Counted from the first letter of the stretch, positions 28,072 to 41,495 are shown. The stretch: DNA of 64,000 bases from Streptomyces sp. B21-105 (GCF_036898465.1 NZ_JARUMJ010000001.1:1240001-1304000); one strand, 5' to 3'. Numbers and translations are program-made. Notes: generated from the letters alone by a model not told the origin.

Positions 28072-28734
28072 ATGCCGGTCACTGTTCTCCTCGTCGACGA
28101 CGAACCCCTGGTGCGCATGGGCCTGCGCGCCGTGCTGGAGGCACAGGCCGACATCGAGGTCGTCGGCGAGGCGGCGGACGGGGCGGCGGTCATCCCGCTG
28201 GTGCGGCGGCTTCGTCCCGACGTGGTCGCCATGGATGTGCGGATGCCGCTGATGGACGGGATCGAGGCCACGCGGGCGGTGCTGCGGACGGTGGACAGTC
28301 CTCCGAAGATCGTCGTGGTGACGACGTTCGAGAACGACGAGTACGTCTATGAGGCGCTGAGGGCCGGTGCCGACGGCTTCCTGCTGAAGCGGGCCCGGCC
28401 CGCGGAGATCGTGCACGCGGTGCGGCTCGTCGCCTCGGGCGAGTCGCTGCTGTTCCCCGCGTCGGTGCGGCGGCTGGCCGCCGCGTACGGCGGCGGGAGC
28501 GGCAACCGGGCCGCCCGGGACGCCTTGGAGCGGGCCCGGCTGACCGAACGGGAGGCGGATGTGCTGCGGCTGATGACCCGGGGGTTGTCGAACGCGGAGA
28601 TCGCGGCACGGCTCGTCGTCGGCACGGAGACGGTCAAGTCGCATGTCAGCGCTCTGCTGGCGAAGCTGGGGGCGCGGGACCGGACGCAGGCCGTGATCAC
28701 GGCGTACGAGTCGGGGTTCGTGGAGCCGGGCTGA
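28072..28734 (+). CDS. NarL/LuxR-family response regulator
   Basis: 220 residues: receiver domain with D9/D10, Asp55 in VVAMDVRMPLMDG, Thr in VVVTTFEND and Lys near 105. The LuxR helix-turn-helix runs from LTEREADVLRLMTRGLS through TVKSHVSALLAKLGARDR. It follows its kinase closely. Its protein is clearly a paralogue of the regulator at 5460 (same receiver spacing and same C-terminal YE.GFV ending), so the window carries two copies of the same transporter-plus-two-component design. Confidence 0.92.
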   Translation: MPVTVLLVDDEPLVRMGLRAVLEAQADIEVVGEAADGAAVIPLVRRLRPDVVAMDVRMPLMDGIEATRAVLRTVDSPPKIVVVTTFENDEYVYEALRAGADGFLLKRARPAEIVHAVRLVASGESLLFPASVRRLAAAYGGGSGNRAARDALERARLTEREADVLRLMTRGLSNAEIAARLVVGTETVKSHVSALLAKLGARDRTQAVITAYESGFVEPG

Positions 28735-28744
28735 GCGTCAGGCG

Positions 28745-29218
28745 TCAGGGGAGGAGCTGGGCCGAGGGGCCGGGGTGGGTACGGGCTTCCGGCGGAATCA
28801 GCGGGCCGTGTCCTTGCGCGCACACGACCACCGCTCGCAGGGGTTCGCCGCAGTCCGCGTCCGCATGCTGAACCTCCAGGGGCGGGCCCTGGGGGTCCGC
28901 CGTGTACTGATCGCCCCACTGCTTGAGGGCGATCATCGCGGGCCACAGGTCCCAGCCCTTGCGGGTGAGCCGGTACTCGTGCCGGGTACGACTTCCCGGC
29001 TCGCGGTAGGCGAGGGTCTCCAGGATGCCGGCGGCCACCAACTTGCGCAGCCGGTCTGCCAGTACGGCCTCGGACAGCCCGACATGACGCCGGAAGTCGT
29101 CGAAACGCCGGACGCCGTTCATGGCGTCCCGAAGCAGCAGCAGCGACCACTTCTCGCCGACGAGGTCCAGCGTCCGGTGCACCGTGCAGTTCTTCGTGCT
29201 CGTCTCCAGCCACCTCAT
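28745..29218 (-). CDS. HxlR-family winged-helix regulator
   Basis: 157 residues. The HxlR/MarR-like winged helix occupies about 10-105: NCTVHRTLDLVGEKWSLLLL (an N-terminal Cys is typical), DAMNGVRRFDDFRRHVGLSEAVLADRL and YREPGSRTRHEYRLTRKG. Such proteins sense quinones, aldehydes or redox state through that Cys and repress a neighbouring gene. It is divergent from the thioesterase at 29309, with 90 bases between, so the thioesterase is the likely target. It is convergent with the response regulator, with a ten-base gap. Confidence 0.92.
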   Translation of the reverse strand: MRWLETSTKNCTVHRTLDLVGEKWSLLLLRDAMNGVRRFDDFRRHVGLSEAVLADRLRKLVAAGILETLAYREPGSRTRHEYRLTRKGWDLWPAMIALKQWGDQYTADPQGPPLEVQHADADCGEPLRAVVVCAQGHGPLIPPEARTHPGPSAQLLP

Positions 29219-29308
29219 GCGCCCATCCTAGGCTGGCTTCGCCGTTGACAGCCAGACCCCGGTGCGGCTAGCTTCGCTGAGAGAAGTCAGCTGGCCCGGG
29301 GAGTGGGA

Positions 29309-29803
29309 ATGCGCAGGTCACGTACGTTCGCGTGGGAAGACCCCACCATCTCCGCCGCAGCCGTGGGTGATCACAGCGGTCTCGACTTCCTCCGCGAGAT
29401 CCTGGCCGGGCGTCTGCCCGCCCCGCCGGTCGCCGCCACCCTGGGCTTCGACCTGGAGGAGGCCGAGTACGGCCGGGTGGTCTTCGCGCTCGTACCGGGC
29501 GAGGAGCACTACAACCCGATCGGCAGCGTCCACGGCGGCGTGTACGCCACGCTCCTCGACTCGGCGGCCGGCTGTGCGGTGCAGTCCGTACTGCCCCGCG
29601 GCACCGGATACACCTCGATCGACCTGACGTTGAAGTTCCTGCGCCCGACCACCGTCGACACCGGCAAGGTCCGTGCCATCGGCACCGTGCTCAACAGCGG
29701 CCGCCGCACGGCCCTGGCCCAGGCCGAACTGCGCGACTCGGCGGACCGGTTGCTGGCCCACGCCACCAGCAGTTGCATGCTTTTCCCCGTCCCGCCCCGC
29801 TGA
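29309..29803 (+). CDS. PaaI-type hotdog-fold thioesterase
   Basis: 164 residues. The hotdog active-site signature is NPIGSVHGGVYATLLDSAAG, followed by YTSIDLTLKFLRPTTVDTG and the C-terminal strand block RTALAQAELRDSADRLLAHATS. PaaI enzymes hydrolyse acyl-CoA esters, often aromatic ones. GGGGAG precedes the ATG at 29309; a GTG six bases upstream is in frame. Divergent from the HxlR regulator, it is probably derepressed by that regulator's signal. The substrate is not predictable. Confidence 0.88.
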   Translation: MRRSRTFAWEDPTISAAAVGDHSGLDFLREILAGRLPAPPVAATLGFDLEEAEYGRVVFALVPGEEHYNPIGSVHGGVYATLLDSAAGCAVQSVLPRGTGYTSIDLTLKFLRPTTVDTGKVRAIGTVLNSGRRTALAQAELRDSADRLLAHATSSCMLFPVPPR

Positions 29804-33883
<4,080 letters not shown>

Positions 33884-34009
33884 ACGGTCCTGCCGGTGGA
33901 CCCTCAGTGAACCCGCCGTATGACTCAGCGTGCCCGGCGGGCAGTTGACGGACGCGAGCCGCTGGTCCACGACGGACGGCGGAAGCGGACGTTCCTTGAC
34001 CCCCGTCGC

Positions 34010-34045
34010 GTGAGGCCGGAAGGGTGACTGCTTGTCCGGCCTCAC
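34010..34045. terminator. Hairpin terminator between GH6 remnant and LacI gene
   Basis: A perfect 11-bp stem (GTGAGGCCGGA with TCCGGCCTCAC) and a 14-base loop, lying 19 bases after the end of the leftward LacI gene. It is placed to stop transcription from both sides. Confidence 0.7.
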
Positions 34046-34064
34046 CGCGGTCAGGGAGCTCCGC

Positions 34065-35102
34065 TCACCGTCCCGCCGCGCGCCGGGTGGACCGGCGGGG
34101 CACCAGCACCGGTTGCACGAGCCGACGCCGGTTCACAGGGCTGCGGGAGTTGATGACGGAGATCAGCAGGTCGACCGCTTCGGTGCCCACACGGTCCGGA
34201 CGCAGACCGAGGGTGGTGACGGGCGGTGTGGTGCTCGCGTATTCCGGATCCTCACTGACGCACGCCACCAGCAGATCCCGCGGCACCCGAAGACCGTGCC
34301 GGCGTGCGGCGGCGAGGATGTTGTGACCGGAGTCGGAGTACACGCCGATGACGGCGTCCGGTCGCGGATCGCGGTCGAGCAGCCGGCCGACGGCACTCTG
34401 TTCGGCCGTGAAATAGTCGGGCAGCACGGCGTACTCCTCCACGAGGGCGGGCAGGCGCTGTTCCTCGCACCAGCGCCGGTAGGCGTGCGCGACCAGTTGC
34501 GGGTACGCGTCGTCGTGCAGGGGCAGGGAGAGTCCGATCCGCCGGGCCCCGGACTGCGCCAGGTGGTCGAGCAGGAGGCGCAGGCCCGACTCGTGGTCGG
34601 AGTCCACCCACGCGTCGCACGGATGCGGCTGCGGCGGGCGGCCTTCGCTGATCATCGGTATGCCGCGCTCCCGCAGGACGGCAAGCACCGGGTCGTCGGC
34701 GCGCGGTTCGACGTGGATGACGCCGTCCATCGGCGTGTTGAGCCACATCCACGGTGACATCGTGCTCGGCATGGTCAGGAGCAGATAGCCGCGCGCGTGC
34801 GCCGCCGCCATGGCGCTCAGTGTCAGAGCGGCGTAGTACGGGATCTCGGTGTACGAAACAGGCAGGTCACCGTACGTGGTCATGGTCATGCCGAGCACGC
34901 CGGTGCTGCCGCGGGCCAGGGCACGGGCCGTGCTGGCCGGGGCGTAACCGAGTTCGCGTGCCGTGGCCAGCACGCGCTGCCTGGTCGCCTCGGAGAGCCG
35001 CCCGGTGCCGTTGAGCGCGTTCGACACCGTGGCGGTGGACACACCGGCCCGTGCGGCCACGACGTCGAGTGTCGGACGCCGCCAGACCCGTGAGCTCTCC
35101 AT
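34065..35102 (-). CDS. LacI-family transcriptional regulator
   Basis: 345 residues. The N-terminal LacI helix-turn-helix is TLDVVAARAGVSTATVSNAL, with the hinge helix STARALARGSTG; the ligand domain shows periplasmic-binding-protein blocks such as WVDSDHESGLRLLLDHLAQ and DAVIGVYSDSGHNILAAARRHG. The start is ATG 35102 (an in-frame GTG lies six bases upstream). These repressors normally bind sugars and are displaced by them. It sits among xylan and arabinan genes; its target could be the GH43 gene's palindromes at 36923 and 37045, but that is inference from location. Confidence 0.92.
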   Translation of the reverse strand: MESSRVWRRPTLDVVAARAGVSTATVSNALNGTGRLSEATRQRVLATARELGYAPASTARALARGSTGVLGMTMTTYGDLPVSYTEIPYYAALTLSAMAAAHARGYLLLTMPSTMSPWMWLNTPMDGVIHVEPRADDPVLAVLRERGIPMISEGRPPQPHPCDAWVDSDHESGLRLLLDHLAQSGARRIGLSLPLHDDAYPQLVAHAYRRWCEEQRLPALVEEYAVLPDYFTAEQSAVGRLLDRDPRPDAVIGVYSDSGHNILAAARRHGLRVPRDLLVACVSEDPEYASTTPPVTTLGLRPDRVGTEAVDLLISVINSRSPVNRRRLVQPVLVPRRSTRRAAGR

Positions 35103-35269
35103 GGGCACCCCAACTGCCTTGTGACCGCGCGTGGTGAAGCACTCGTCACTCGCCCCGCCGGGCGACGGCGGCCGCTCGGCCGCCGGGCTGTGGGGTGTTC
35201 AGACGCCGGATGTCTTCGACGGCATCCTAGGGGCGCCTGCACGAGGGGTGGAAGCGCCTCGGGCAGGGC

Positions 35270-36607
35270 TCAGGCCAGGCCGAACCGCTCGGCGTGCACC
35301 TGCCGCCGGGGAACCCCCAGGTCGCGCAGGGCGCTGAGCACGGCCGCGGTCATCGCGGGCGGGCCGCAGACGTACACGTCGCGTTCGCCGACGTCGGGAA
35401 CCATGGCCCGCAGGCTCTCCGGCGCGAACGGCGTGCTGCCCTCCCCCGTGCGGCCGGTGAGCAGGTGCAGCTGCCCACCGCGGTCCGCGACCAGGGCCCG
35501 CACCTCGTCGACGAGTACGGCGTCGTCCTCGCTGCGTACCCGGTAGAGCACGACGACGTCGCCCGGCTGCTCCTCCTCGAGCAGGGCTCGGACCGGCGTG
35601 ATCCCCACCCCTCCGGCGATCAGCAGTGCGCCGGGGCGTCCGCGGTGCAACGACGTGAACGCGCCGTAGGGGCCCTCGACGAACGCGCGGGTGCCGACCG
35701 GGAGATGCCGCAGTCCGGCGCTGGCCGTTCCGGCCGCCTTGGCCGTCAGGCGCAACGTGCGGCCGTCGGGCGCCGCCGACAGCGAGAACGGGTTCGCCAG
35801 CCACCAGTGGTGGTGGTCGGGGAACCGCCAGACGCAGAACTGCCCGGCCCGGGCCGGCAGCTTGTCGAGGTGCCGGCCGGTGACATGCACGGACACCACG
35901 TCGTCCGACTCCACCACCACTTCCGCGACCCGGAACCGGTGGTACGAGTTGCGCCACAGGGGCATGCCGATCCGGCCCGCGACCAGGGCGCCGAACGCGA
36001 ACAACCACAGGGCCCACCAGTACATCTTCGCCGGCAGGGACGAGCTGAAGGTCGTGGTCTCCTGCAGCTGGTGGACGAACGCGAGCCCCAACGCCAGGTA
36101 CAGCAGCAGGTGCAGGCCGTGCCAGGTCTCGTACCGCAGCCGCCGCCTCACATACCGGGCGGACACCGCGGCGACCACGACGAGGATCGCCGCGGCGCAC
36201 ATTCCCAGCAGCGAGGCCGGCACCCCGGCCAGTGAGAAGAACGTCCTCGTCATCGACGTGTCGCTGAGCCTCGCATAGCCCAGTACCACCAGCACGGCGT
36301 GGGTGAGGACGGTCCACAGCAGGGTGAAGCCGACCCACCGGTGCCACACCGTCAGCCGGTCCATGCCGATACGGCGGTCGAGCCACGGCAGCCGTGCCAC
36401 CAGCAACAGCTGGAAGAGCATCAGCACGGCGGCGTGCAGCCCGAAGAACTTGGCGACGGTGAGCACGCCGTTCTTGCCGGTCCCGGAGGTGAGGAACAAG
36501 GCCTCGACGATCACCGAGTTGATGATGACGAACGTCCACAGCGCCCATCGCGCCGCAACGACCGGAGGTACGGTGCCTTGCCGCACCCGTGAAATCGTCG
36601 CCTCCAC
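35270..36607 (-). CDS. Ferric-reductase-like membrane flavocytochrome with FAD/NAD(P) domain
   Basis: 445 residues. Six hydrophobic segments fill residues 20-215, with paired haem-ligand-type histidines (HRWVGFTLLWTVLTHAVLV and RYETWHGLHLLLYLALGLAFVH). They are followed by an FNR-type domain: FAD motif ANPFSLSA, then GGVGITPVRALLEEE and YVCGPPAMTAAVLSALRDLGV for NAD(P)H. Such proteins move electrons from NAD(P)H across the membrane to iron or another acceptor. It is divergent from the GH43 gene and probably unrelated to sugar use. No [2Fe-2S] domain is attached. Confidence 0.9.
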   Translation of the reverse strand: MEATISRVRQGTVPPVVAARWALWTFVIINSVIVEALFLTSGTGKNGVLTVAKFFGLHAAVLMLFQLLLVARLPWLDRRIGMDRLTVWHRWVGFTLLWTVLTHAVLVVLGYARLSDTSMTRTFFSLAGVPASLLGMCAAAILVVVAAVSARYVRRRLRYETWHGLHLLLYLALGLAFVHQLQETTTFSSSLPAKMYWWALWLFAFGALVAGRIGMPLWRNSYHRFRVAEVVVESDDVVSVHVTGRHLDKLPARAGQFCVWRFPDHHHWWLANPFSLSAAPDGRTLRLTAKAAGTASAGLRHLPVGTRAFVEGPYGAFTSLHRGRPGALLIAGGVGITPVRALLEEEQPGDVVVLYRVRSEDDAVLVDEVRALVADRGGQLHLLTGRTGEGSTPFAPESLRAMVPDVGERDVYVCGPPAMTAAVLSALRDLGVPRRQVHAERFGLA

Positions 36608-36922
36608 CGCTTCCCCTCTTGTTCGTGTGCCGTACCGGTGCCGATCGCGGCACCACCACGGTCGATGCTCTACCGGCCGGGCCCCGGCGTTCCCACCGCG
36701 GCCCCGGCCGTACCGGGTGAGAACGCGGTTCCTCCCGGGAGCCGGGCGCGACCAGCGACGCCGGGCGTCCGATCACTCCTCGTCCGGTGACCGTCCAGGC
36801 CACCGACGCTGGGTACGCTGGGTGATTAAGCCCTTAACCACAAGCCGACGCAGAGTCGTCGGAACGACATCCGTGACCTGCCCCGTGCCATCTCAGGGGA
36901 TGAGTCGGCCTGGAGTTTGGTC

Positions 36923-36938
36923 GTCGAAGCGCTTCGAC
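36923..36938. promoter_or_regulatory. Perfect 16-bp LacI-type operator GTCGAAGCGCTTCGAC
   Basis: Perfectly palindromic, with a central CG step, exactly the shape bound by LacI-family repressors. It lies 215 bases before the GH43 start and about 120 bases before a second, half-degenerate copy. Confidence 0.75.
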
Positions 36939-37044
36939 GGCGGTGGTCTTCATCTGGTGACGCCAATCGACCAGTAGGGGACGGCGCATCTCTGGGGTGG
37001 GCGCCCTTGATATGCGCGAAACGCGTCCGTTAGCTTACGGTCGA

Positions 37045-37059
37045 GTGAAGCGCTTCGAC
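37045..37059. promoter_or_regulatory. Second LacI-type operator, GAAGCGCTTC core
   Basis: GTGAAGCGCTTCGAC shares the 10-bp palindromic core and one full half-site with the copy at 36923. It lies about 95 bases before the GH43 start, where it could overlap the promoter or leader. Two operators about 120 bases apart would allow DNA looping by a tetramer. Confidence 0.7.
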
Positions 37060-37152
37060 AGCCGCTTCCCCGACCGGCCCACGCCTGCGTCACTCACCGA
37101 CGAGAACCCGACGACATACCGACGACGAGATACCGACGAGAGGACCTCTCAG

Positions 37153-38667
37153 GTGCCCCCTCCACGCCGGCCCGACGGGCCCGTCGCCAACCCCGTGATC
37201 CCCGGCTTCCACCCCGACCCCAGCGTCTGCCGCGTCGGCGACGACTACTACCTCGCCTGCTCCAGCTTCGAGTACTTCCCCGGGGTGCCCCTATTCCACA
37301 GCCGTGACCTGGTGAACTGGACGCAGATCGGCAACGTCCTGGACCGGCCGGAGCAACTGCGCCTGCCCGCCTCCATGCCGTCCTCCGGCGGGATCTACGC
37401 CCCTACCCTGCGCTATCACGACGGCCGCTTCTGGCTGATCGTCACCAACTGCAGCGAGGGCGGCGGCAATCTGATCGTCACGGCCACCGACCCCGCCGGA
37501 CCGTGGTCGGACCCCGTCCGGGCGCCGGGTGTCCCCGGCATCGATCCCGACCTGGTCTGGGACGAGGACGGCACCTGCTGGTGCACGGTCGCCGGGGTCT
37601 CGCAGGTCCGTATCGACCCGTCGACCGGGCAGACGTACGGGACACCCCACCGGCTCTGGTCCGGCGGTCCCGGCGCCAAGGCCCCGGAGGCGCCGCACCT
37701 GTACCGGATCGGGGACTACTGGTACCTGCTCATCGCCGAAGGCGGCACCGAGCGCTGCCACGGTGTCTCGATCGCCCGCGGCCGGACGCCCGCCGGGCCG
37801 TTCGAGCCGTGCCCGGCCAACCCGGTCCTCACTCACCGGGGCACCGACCGTCCCGTCCAGAACACCGGTCACGCCGACCTGGTCCAGGGTCCGGACGGCT
37901 CCTGGTGGATGGTGCTGCTCGGCGTCCGGCCTGGCGGCGGCACACCGGGCTGGCACGTGCTCGGCCGGGAGACCTTCCTGGCCCCCGTGACCTGGGTGGA
38001 CGACTGGCCGGTCGTCGGCGAGGTCACGCTGGCCCTGCCCGAGTTGCCGTGGCCGCTCTCCCCCTGCCCCGTCGAGGAACAACGGGACGACTTCGAGCTC
38101 GCCGAGCTGCGCCCGTCCTGGGTCTCCCTGCGCGACCGGCCCGCCGAGCACTGCACCACCGAGGAGCGCCCCGGCTGGCTGACGCTCCGCGCGCGCGGCG
38201 ACTCCCTCGACGAGCCCGACGCGGTGTTCGTCGGCCGGCGCCAGCAGCACCCGTACTGCAGGGCGCGCACACTGGTCGACGCCGCGGAGGGAAGCGGTGG
38301 CCTCGCCGTCCGGCTCGACGAACGGCACCACTACACGATCGAGGCGTCCGGCACGGGGGTGCGGGTGGTCGCTCGCGTCGGATCCCTGCGCACGGTCGTG
38401 GCCGAGGAGTCAGTGCCGGCCGGGCCGGTGGTCCTCGCCGTCACCGTCACCGAACCGCCGTCTCCGCACGGACCGTGCACGGGACCCGACGTCGTCTCCC
38501 TCGGCGTCGAGCATCCTGACGGCACGGTCACCGACCTCGCGACCCTCGACGGCCGCTATCTGTCGACCGAGGTCGCCGGCGGGTTCACCGGCCGGGTCAT
38601 CGGCATGTACGCCGCGACAGGCGCCGTCCACTTCGACTGGTTCGACTACGAGCCCGCCGACGGCTGA
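37153..38667 (+). CDS. GH43-family beta-xylosidase/alpha-L-arabinofuranosidase
   Basis: 504 residues without a signal peptide, so probably cytoplasmic. The five-bladed GH43 propeller (about 10-300) has the three catalytic carboxylates: Asp22 in FHPDPSVC, Asp131 in GIDPDLVWDEDG and Glu179 in KAPEAPHLY. A C-terminal beta-sandwich (about 320-500, ending VHFDWFDYEP) is the DUF1349/GH43_C2 type. It would cleave imported arabinoxylo-oligosaccharides to xylose or arabinose. GTG 37153 is chosen because AGAGGA lies upstream and the propeller begins at once. Two LacI-type palindromes precede it, so induction by sugar is expected. Confidence 0.93.
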   Translation: MPPPRRPDGPVANPVIPGFHPDPSVCRVGDDYYLACSSFEYFPGVPLFHSRDLVNWTQIGNVLDRPEQLRLPASMPSSGGIYAPTLRYHDGRFWLIVTNCSEGGGNLIVTATDPAGPWSDPVRAPGVPGIDPDLVWDEDGTCWCTVAGVSQVRIDPSTGQTYGTPHRLWSGGPGAKAPEAPHLYRIGDYWYLLIAEGGTERCHGVSIARGRTPAGPFEPCPANPVLTHRGTDRPVQNTGHADLVQGPDGSWWMVLLGVRPGGGTPGWHVLGRETFLAPVTWVDDWPVVGEVTLALPELPWPLSPCPVEEQRDDFELAELRPSWVSLRDRPAEHCTTEERPGWLTLRARGDSLDEPDAVFVGRRQQHPYCRARTLVDAAEGSGGLAVRLDERHHYTIEASGTGVRVVARVGSLRTVVAEESVPAGPVVLAVTVTEPPSPHGPCTGPDVVSLGVEHPDGTVTDLATLDGRYLSTEVAGGFTGRVIGMYAATGAVHFDWFDYEPADG

Positions 38668-38737
38668 CCGGGGCGGCCCGCAAGGCTCTCGGCGCGCGGT
38701 GACCGGACCTCCGCCGCGGAGATCCGCCGGTGGACGC

Positions 38738-38787
38738 GGACGGCCTCGGCCGTCCGTCTTCGCCGGATGCCCACCCGGCGAAGACGG
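38738..38787. terminator. Double hairpin, bidirectional terminator
   Basis: Between convergent genes. The first hairpin pairs GGACGGCC (38738-38745) with GGCCGTCC (38748-38755). The second pairs 13 bases, CCGTCTTCGCCGG (38754-38766) with CCGGCGAAGACGG (38775-38787), around an 8-base loop. Overlapping stems mean the two may be alternatives, one for each direction. Confidence 0.8.
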
Positions 38788-38795
38788 AGGCGCCC

Positions 38796-40490
38796 TCAGC
38801 CGGCCGACGGCGGCAGACAGCCGCGTTCGTCGGTGGACTCTCCGGCGTACTCCGACGTCAGCCGGTACACGCCCGCCCGGGGCACGGTCACCCGGGTCCA
38901 CGCGCCGTCCGCGCTGACGCACGCTCCCTCGACCCGCAACCACGGCGAATACGCGATCCGCACGAGGCTCGTCCCGGCGCTCGGCATGCTCAGCGTCAGA
39001 TCCGCCTCTCCCGCGCGCAGCAGCTCGGCCGGTGCGGAGACCAGCGGCAGAGTGTCGCGGACGCGGTAGATCTTCCAGTAGCGGTCCTGCCAGACGGGCT
39101 CCAGCCAGCGCTGTCCCTCCTTGATCAGAGCCGTCTCACGCTCCGCGGACCGATCGGGCTTGCCGTCGTGGAGGACGACGAAACCCACCGCCCATTGACG
39201 CAGCCAGGCGTAGTACTCCGGCCCGTCGAAGTCGCCCTCGTAGAAGAGGCGTCCCCGTTCGACGTCCAGCTGCTGGTTCCAGCCCCGCATCAGCTCGAAG
39301 TGCGGGCCGAGGAGGGTGGCCCCGCGGTGGTCGTCGTCCGTCGGCAGCTCGACCCGGCCGCGGTCCGCGCCCAGCCGGTCCAGCGCGGCGATCACGCCGT
39401 CGGTGTGCGTGGCCCAGCCCGGAACGGGGTCCGGGCGGCGCAGATGCATCAGGGACGTCACACAGAGATAGGCGACGGACAGAGCGGTCACCAGAGCCAT
39501 CGCCCGCATACGGGTTCGCCGCCCGTCGTGACGGACGGCCCCGGCACGGCGGTGCAGCGCGGCCGCGAGCAGCACCGCGGGCGCGAACAGCAGGGCGAGC
39601 CGCTCCACGTTGTTCCCGACCGGTGAGGGGACCATCCAGGTCAGGACGACCCCGACGGCGTACACGGCGCTGCCTGCCCGCACCACCCGCCACTCCCGCG
39701 GCGACGCCCACACCACGGCGGCGGACAGCAGCACGGGCAGGATCATCCGGCCCGCGGCCATGGGCTGCTCGCCCTCGAAGGGGAAGAGCACGGTCGTCAC
39801 GCCGACGACGGCGACGGGCGGCAGAGTCAGCGCGAGACACTTGGCGTGCTGCCGGTCGATGAGATATCCGGCACCCGCGACCAGCAGGAAGAGCCCGGCC
39901 ACCGGGCTGCCCAAGGTCGCGAACAGCGCCCCGAAGGCGGCGGCGGCGAGCCGGGCGGGCCGGGGCGCGCGATCGGCCACGGCGAGCAGGCCCGCGAGAG
40001 CGAAGGCCAGACCGAGGGCGAACGTGGTGCGGCCGAGCACGACGTTGTACCAGAGGCCCAGCGCACCGACCAGCGCGGGCCACATCGACACACGCGGAAG
40101 GGTGCGCTCCAGCAGCGTGGCCAGCACCCAGGTGGCACTGATCCCGGACAGCACGGAGACGGAACGGACCCCGCACAGAGCCATCAAGTGCGGTGATATG
40201 ACGCTGTAGTTGACCGTGTGGACACCGCCGAACCAGAAGAGTCCGTACGGCGTGGCCGGATGCCTGCCCACGAACCCCGCCCACGCGTACTGCGCGGCGA
40301 GGTCACCGCCGTCCGTGGCGAGAACGGCGTCCCACCCCCAGTACAGGGGGAGGAAGGCGGCGATGGCGAGGAGCGGGACGCGGTATCTCGCCGATCCGGG
40401 CCAGCGGCGTTCCCGGCGCAGTACCGGTAGCGGTGATCGCGATGGTCGCAGTGCGGCGGGGACCGACGGGGTGGAGATCCGTGGAGGCAT
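38796..40490 (-). CDS. Polytopic membrane protein, glycosyltransferase-like, unknown function
   Basis: 564 residues with about ten hydrophobic helices between 35 and 345, then a soluble C-terminal part of about 210 residues ending in a small beta domain (VRIAYSPWLRVEGACVSADG). The conserved acid in ATDGGDLAAQYAW after the first helix recalls the first-loop Asp of GT-C glycosyltransferases, and FEGEQPMAAG is a conserved loop. Proteins of this pattern are common in Streptomyces and often labelled only as membrane protein. A role in transferring a lipid-linked sugar at the outer face of the membrane is a guess from topology. No partner gene is adjacent. Confidence 0.8.
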   Translation of the reverse strand: MPPRISTPSVPAALRPSRSPLPVLRRERRWPGSARYRVPLLAIAAFLPLYWGWDAVLATDGGDLAAQYAWAGFVGRHPATPYGLFWFGGVHTVNYSVISPHLMALCGVRSVSVLSGISATWVLATLLERTLPRVSMWPALVGALGLWYNVVLGRTTFALGLAFALAGLLAVADRAPRPARLAAAAFGALFATLGSPVAGLFLLVAGAGYLIDRQHAKCLALTLPPVAVVGVTTVLFPFEGEQPMAAGRMILPVLLSAAVVWASPREWRVVRAGSAVYAVGVVLTWMVPSPVGNNVERLALLFAPAVLLAAALHRRAGAVRHDGRRTRMRAMALVTALSVAYLCVTSLMHLRRPDPVPGWATHTDGVIAALDRLGADRGRVELPTDDDHRGATLLGPHFELMRGWNQQLDVERGRLFYEGDFDGPEYYAWLRQWAVGFVVLHDGKPDRSAERETALIKEGQRWLEPVWQDRYWKIYRVRDTLPLVSAPAELLRAGEADLTLSMPSAGTSLVRIAYSPWLRVEGACVSADGAWTRVTVPRAGVYRLTSEYAGESTDERGCLPPSAG

Positions 40491-41154
40491 GGTGGCTTTC
40501 CCGGGGCGGTACGGACGCGGTACAGGCCCGCCGGGGAGTTCGTGGCCCCGAGGGCTCCTGGAACTCGCGGACCTGCGCGGGCGTCACGGCCGGGCATCTC
40601 CCGTCCGTCGCGCCCACGCGCCTGTCGCGCACGCCGTCGGCGCCGCGTGCGGCACCACCCGAACCTCACCCGGCGGCCGGTTCTTCAGCCCGCGGTGGTC
40701 GCGCCGCAGGCCCCCGTCGGCGAGTCTCCCGTCCGCTGCGGCAGCGTGAGTCCGGGACCACGCCGTGCGGGGTGCGCAACTCGCTGACCGCGCCAGCGCC
40801 AGGAGGCCGACATCATGCACTGAACTGCTCCGGAATCGGTGGAGGGCCCGGACTCGGGCCTCCTGCCCGGGCAGGCCACGGACGACAGCCGATTTCGCGC
40901 CTCCGGCCATGATGTTGTGGACCACATCCCGGGCCGGTAACCCCCACCGGCTTGAGGAGAGGCTATTTCCACCGATCAACCACATGCAAGGCGCGTGCCG
41001 CGCGGAGGAAGAACCCGCTGGTCCCGCCCTGTTTTCACTGGCCGGTGGCGCGAAGGACATCGAGGGCGGGGCTACCCGTCCCGGTGCCGCTCCTCCCCGT
41101 GCCCCGCCTCCTCGTGCCCCTCGTCTCCGTGCCCCTCCCCCCTGCACCCTTCCT

Positions 41155-41440
41155 CCCCGGGCCCCTCGGTGCCGGGCCCGCCGGTGTCGGCCGGGCCGCC
41201 GCGGAGCACGCGGCGCACCGGGTCCGGCGACACCGTCTCCGGCTCGAACTCCGCCAGCCACCAGGTGGCGCCCGCGTCGGCGTAGGGTGCCGGGTCGGTC
41301 CCGGCGGCAGGGCGACGGCGATGTCGTAGGGGCTCGTCCTCGGCTCGCGCGGGCCGGCGAGGGTGGCGACGGTATCGGCGAGCTGGTCCGGGTGTTCGAG
41401 GTTCACCGGGAAGAAGCCGTCGTGCCGGGCCGCGCGGCGC
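41155..41440 (-). pseudogene. Relic of LLM-class flavin-dependent oxidoreductase C-terminus
   Basis: The minus strand reads RAARHDGFFPVNLEHPDQLA, DTVATLAGPREPRTSPYDIA and VALPPG, then after loss of one base TDPAPYADAGATWWLAEFEP, ETVSPDPVRRVLRGGPADTG. This is the usual end of luciferase-like monooxygenases. The barrel N-terminus is missing and the tail runs into low-complexity DNA. The frameshift is near 41310. Confidence 0.65.
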
Positions 41441-41495
41441 AGACTCCGGCTCCGGCCTCGGAGCCGGAGTCGGCTCCGGCCTCGGTTCCGACGTG

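Larger units (their letters stand above)
36608..37152. promoter_or_regulatory. Divergent promoter region with two LacI-type palindromes
   Basis: 545 bases between the ferric-reductase-like gene and the GH43 gene. It holds the two GAAGCGCTTC palindromes described separately and an AT-rich inverted repeat, TTAAG-CC-CTTAA, at 36826-36837. No coding sequence of recognisable family is present. Confidence 0.6.

Noticed and set aside
34065..35108. The 34065 LacI protein as a purine-type repressor unrelated to sugars
   Set aside because: There is no specific evidence for purine ligands, and the neighbouring genes are mostly glycoside hydrolases.
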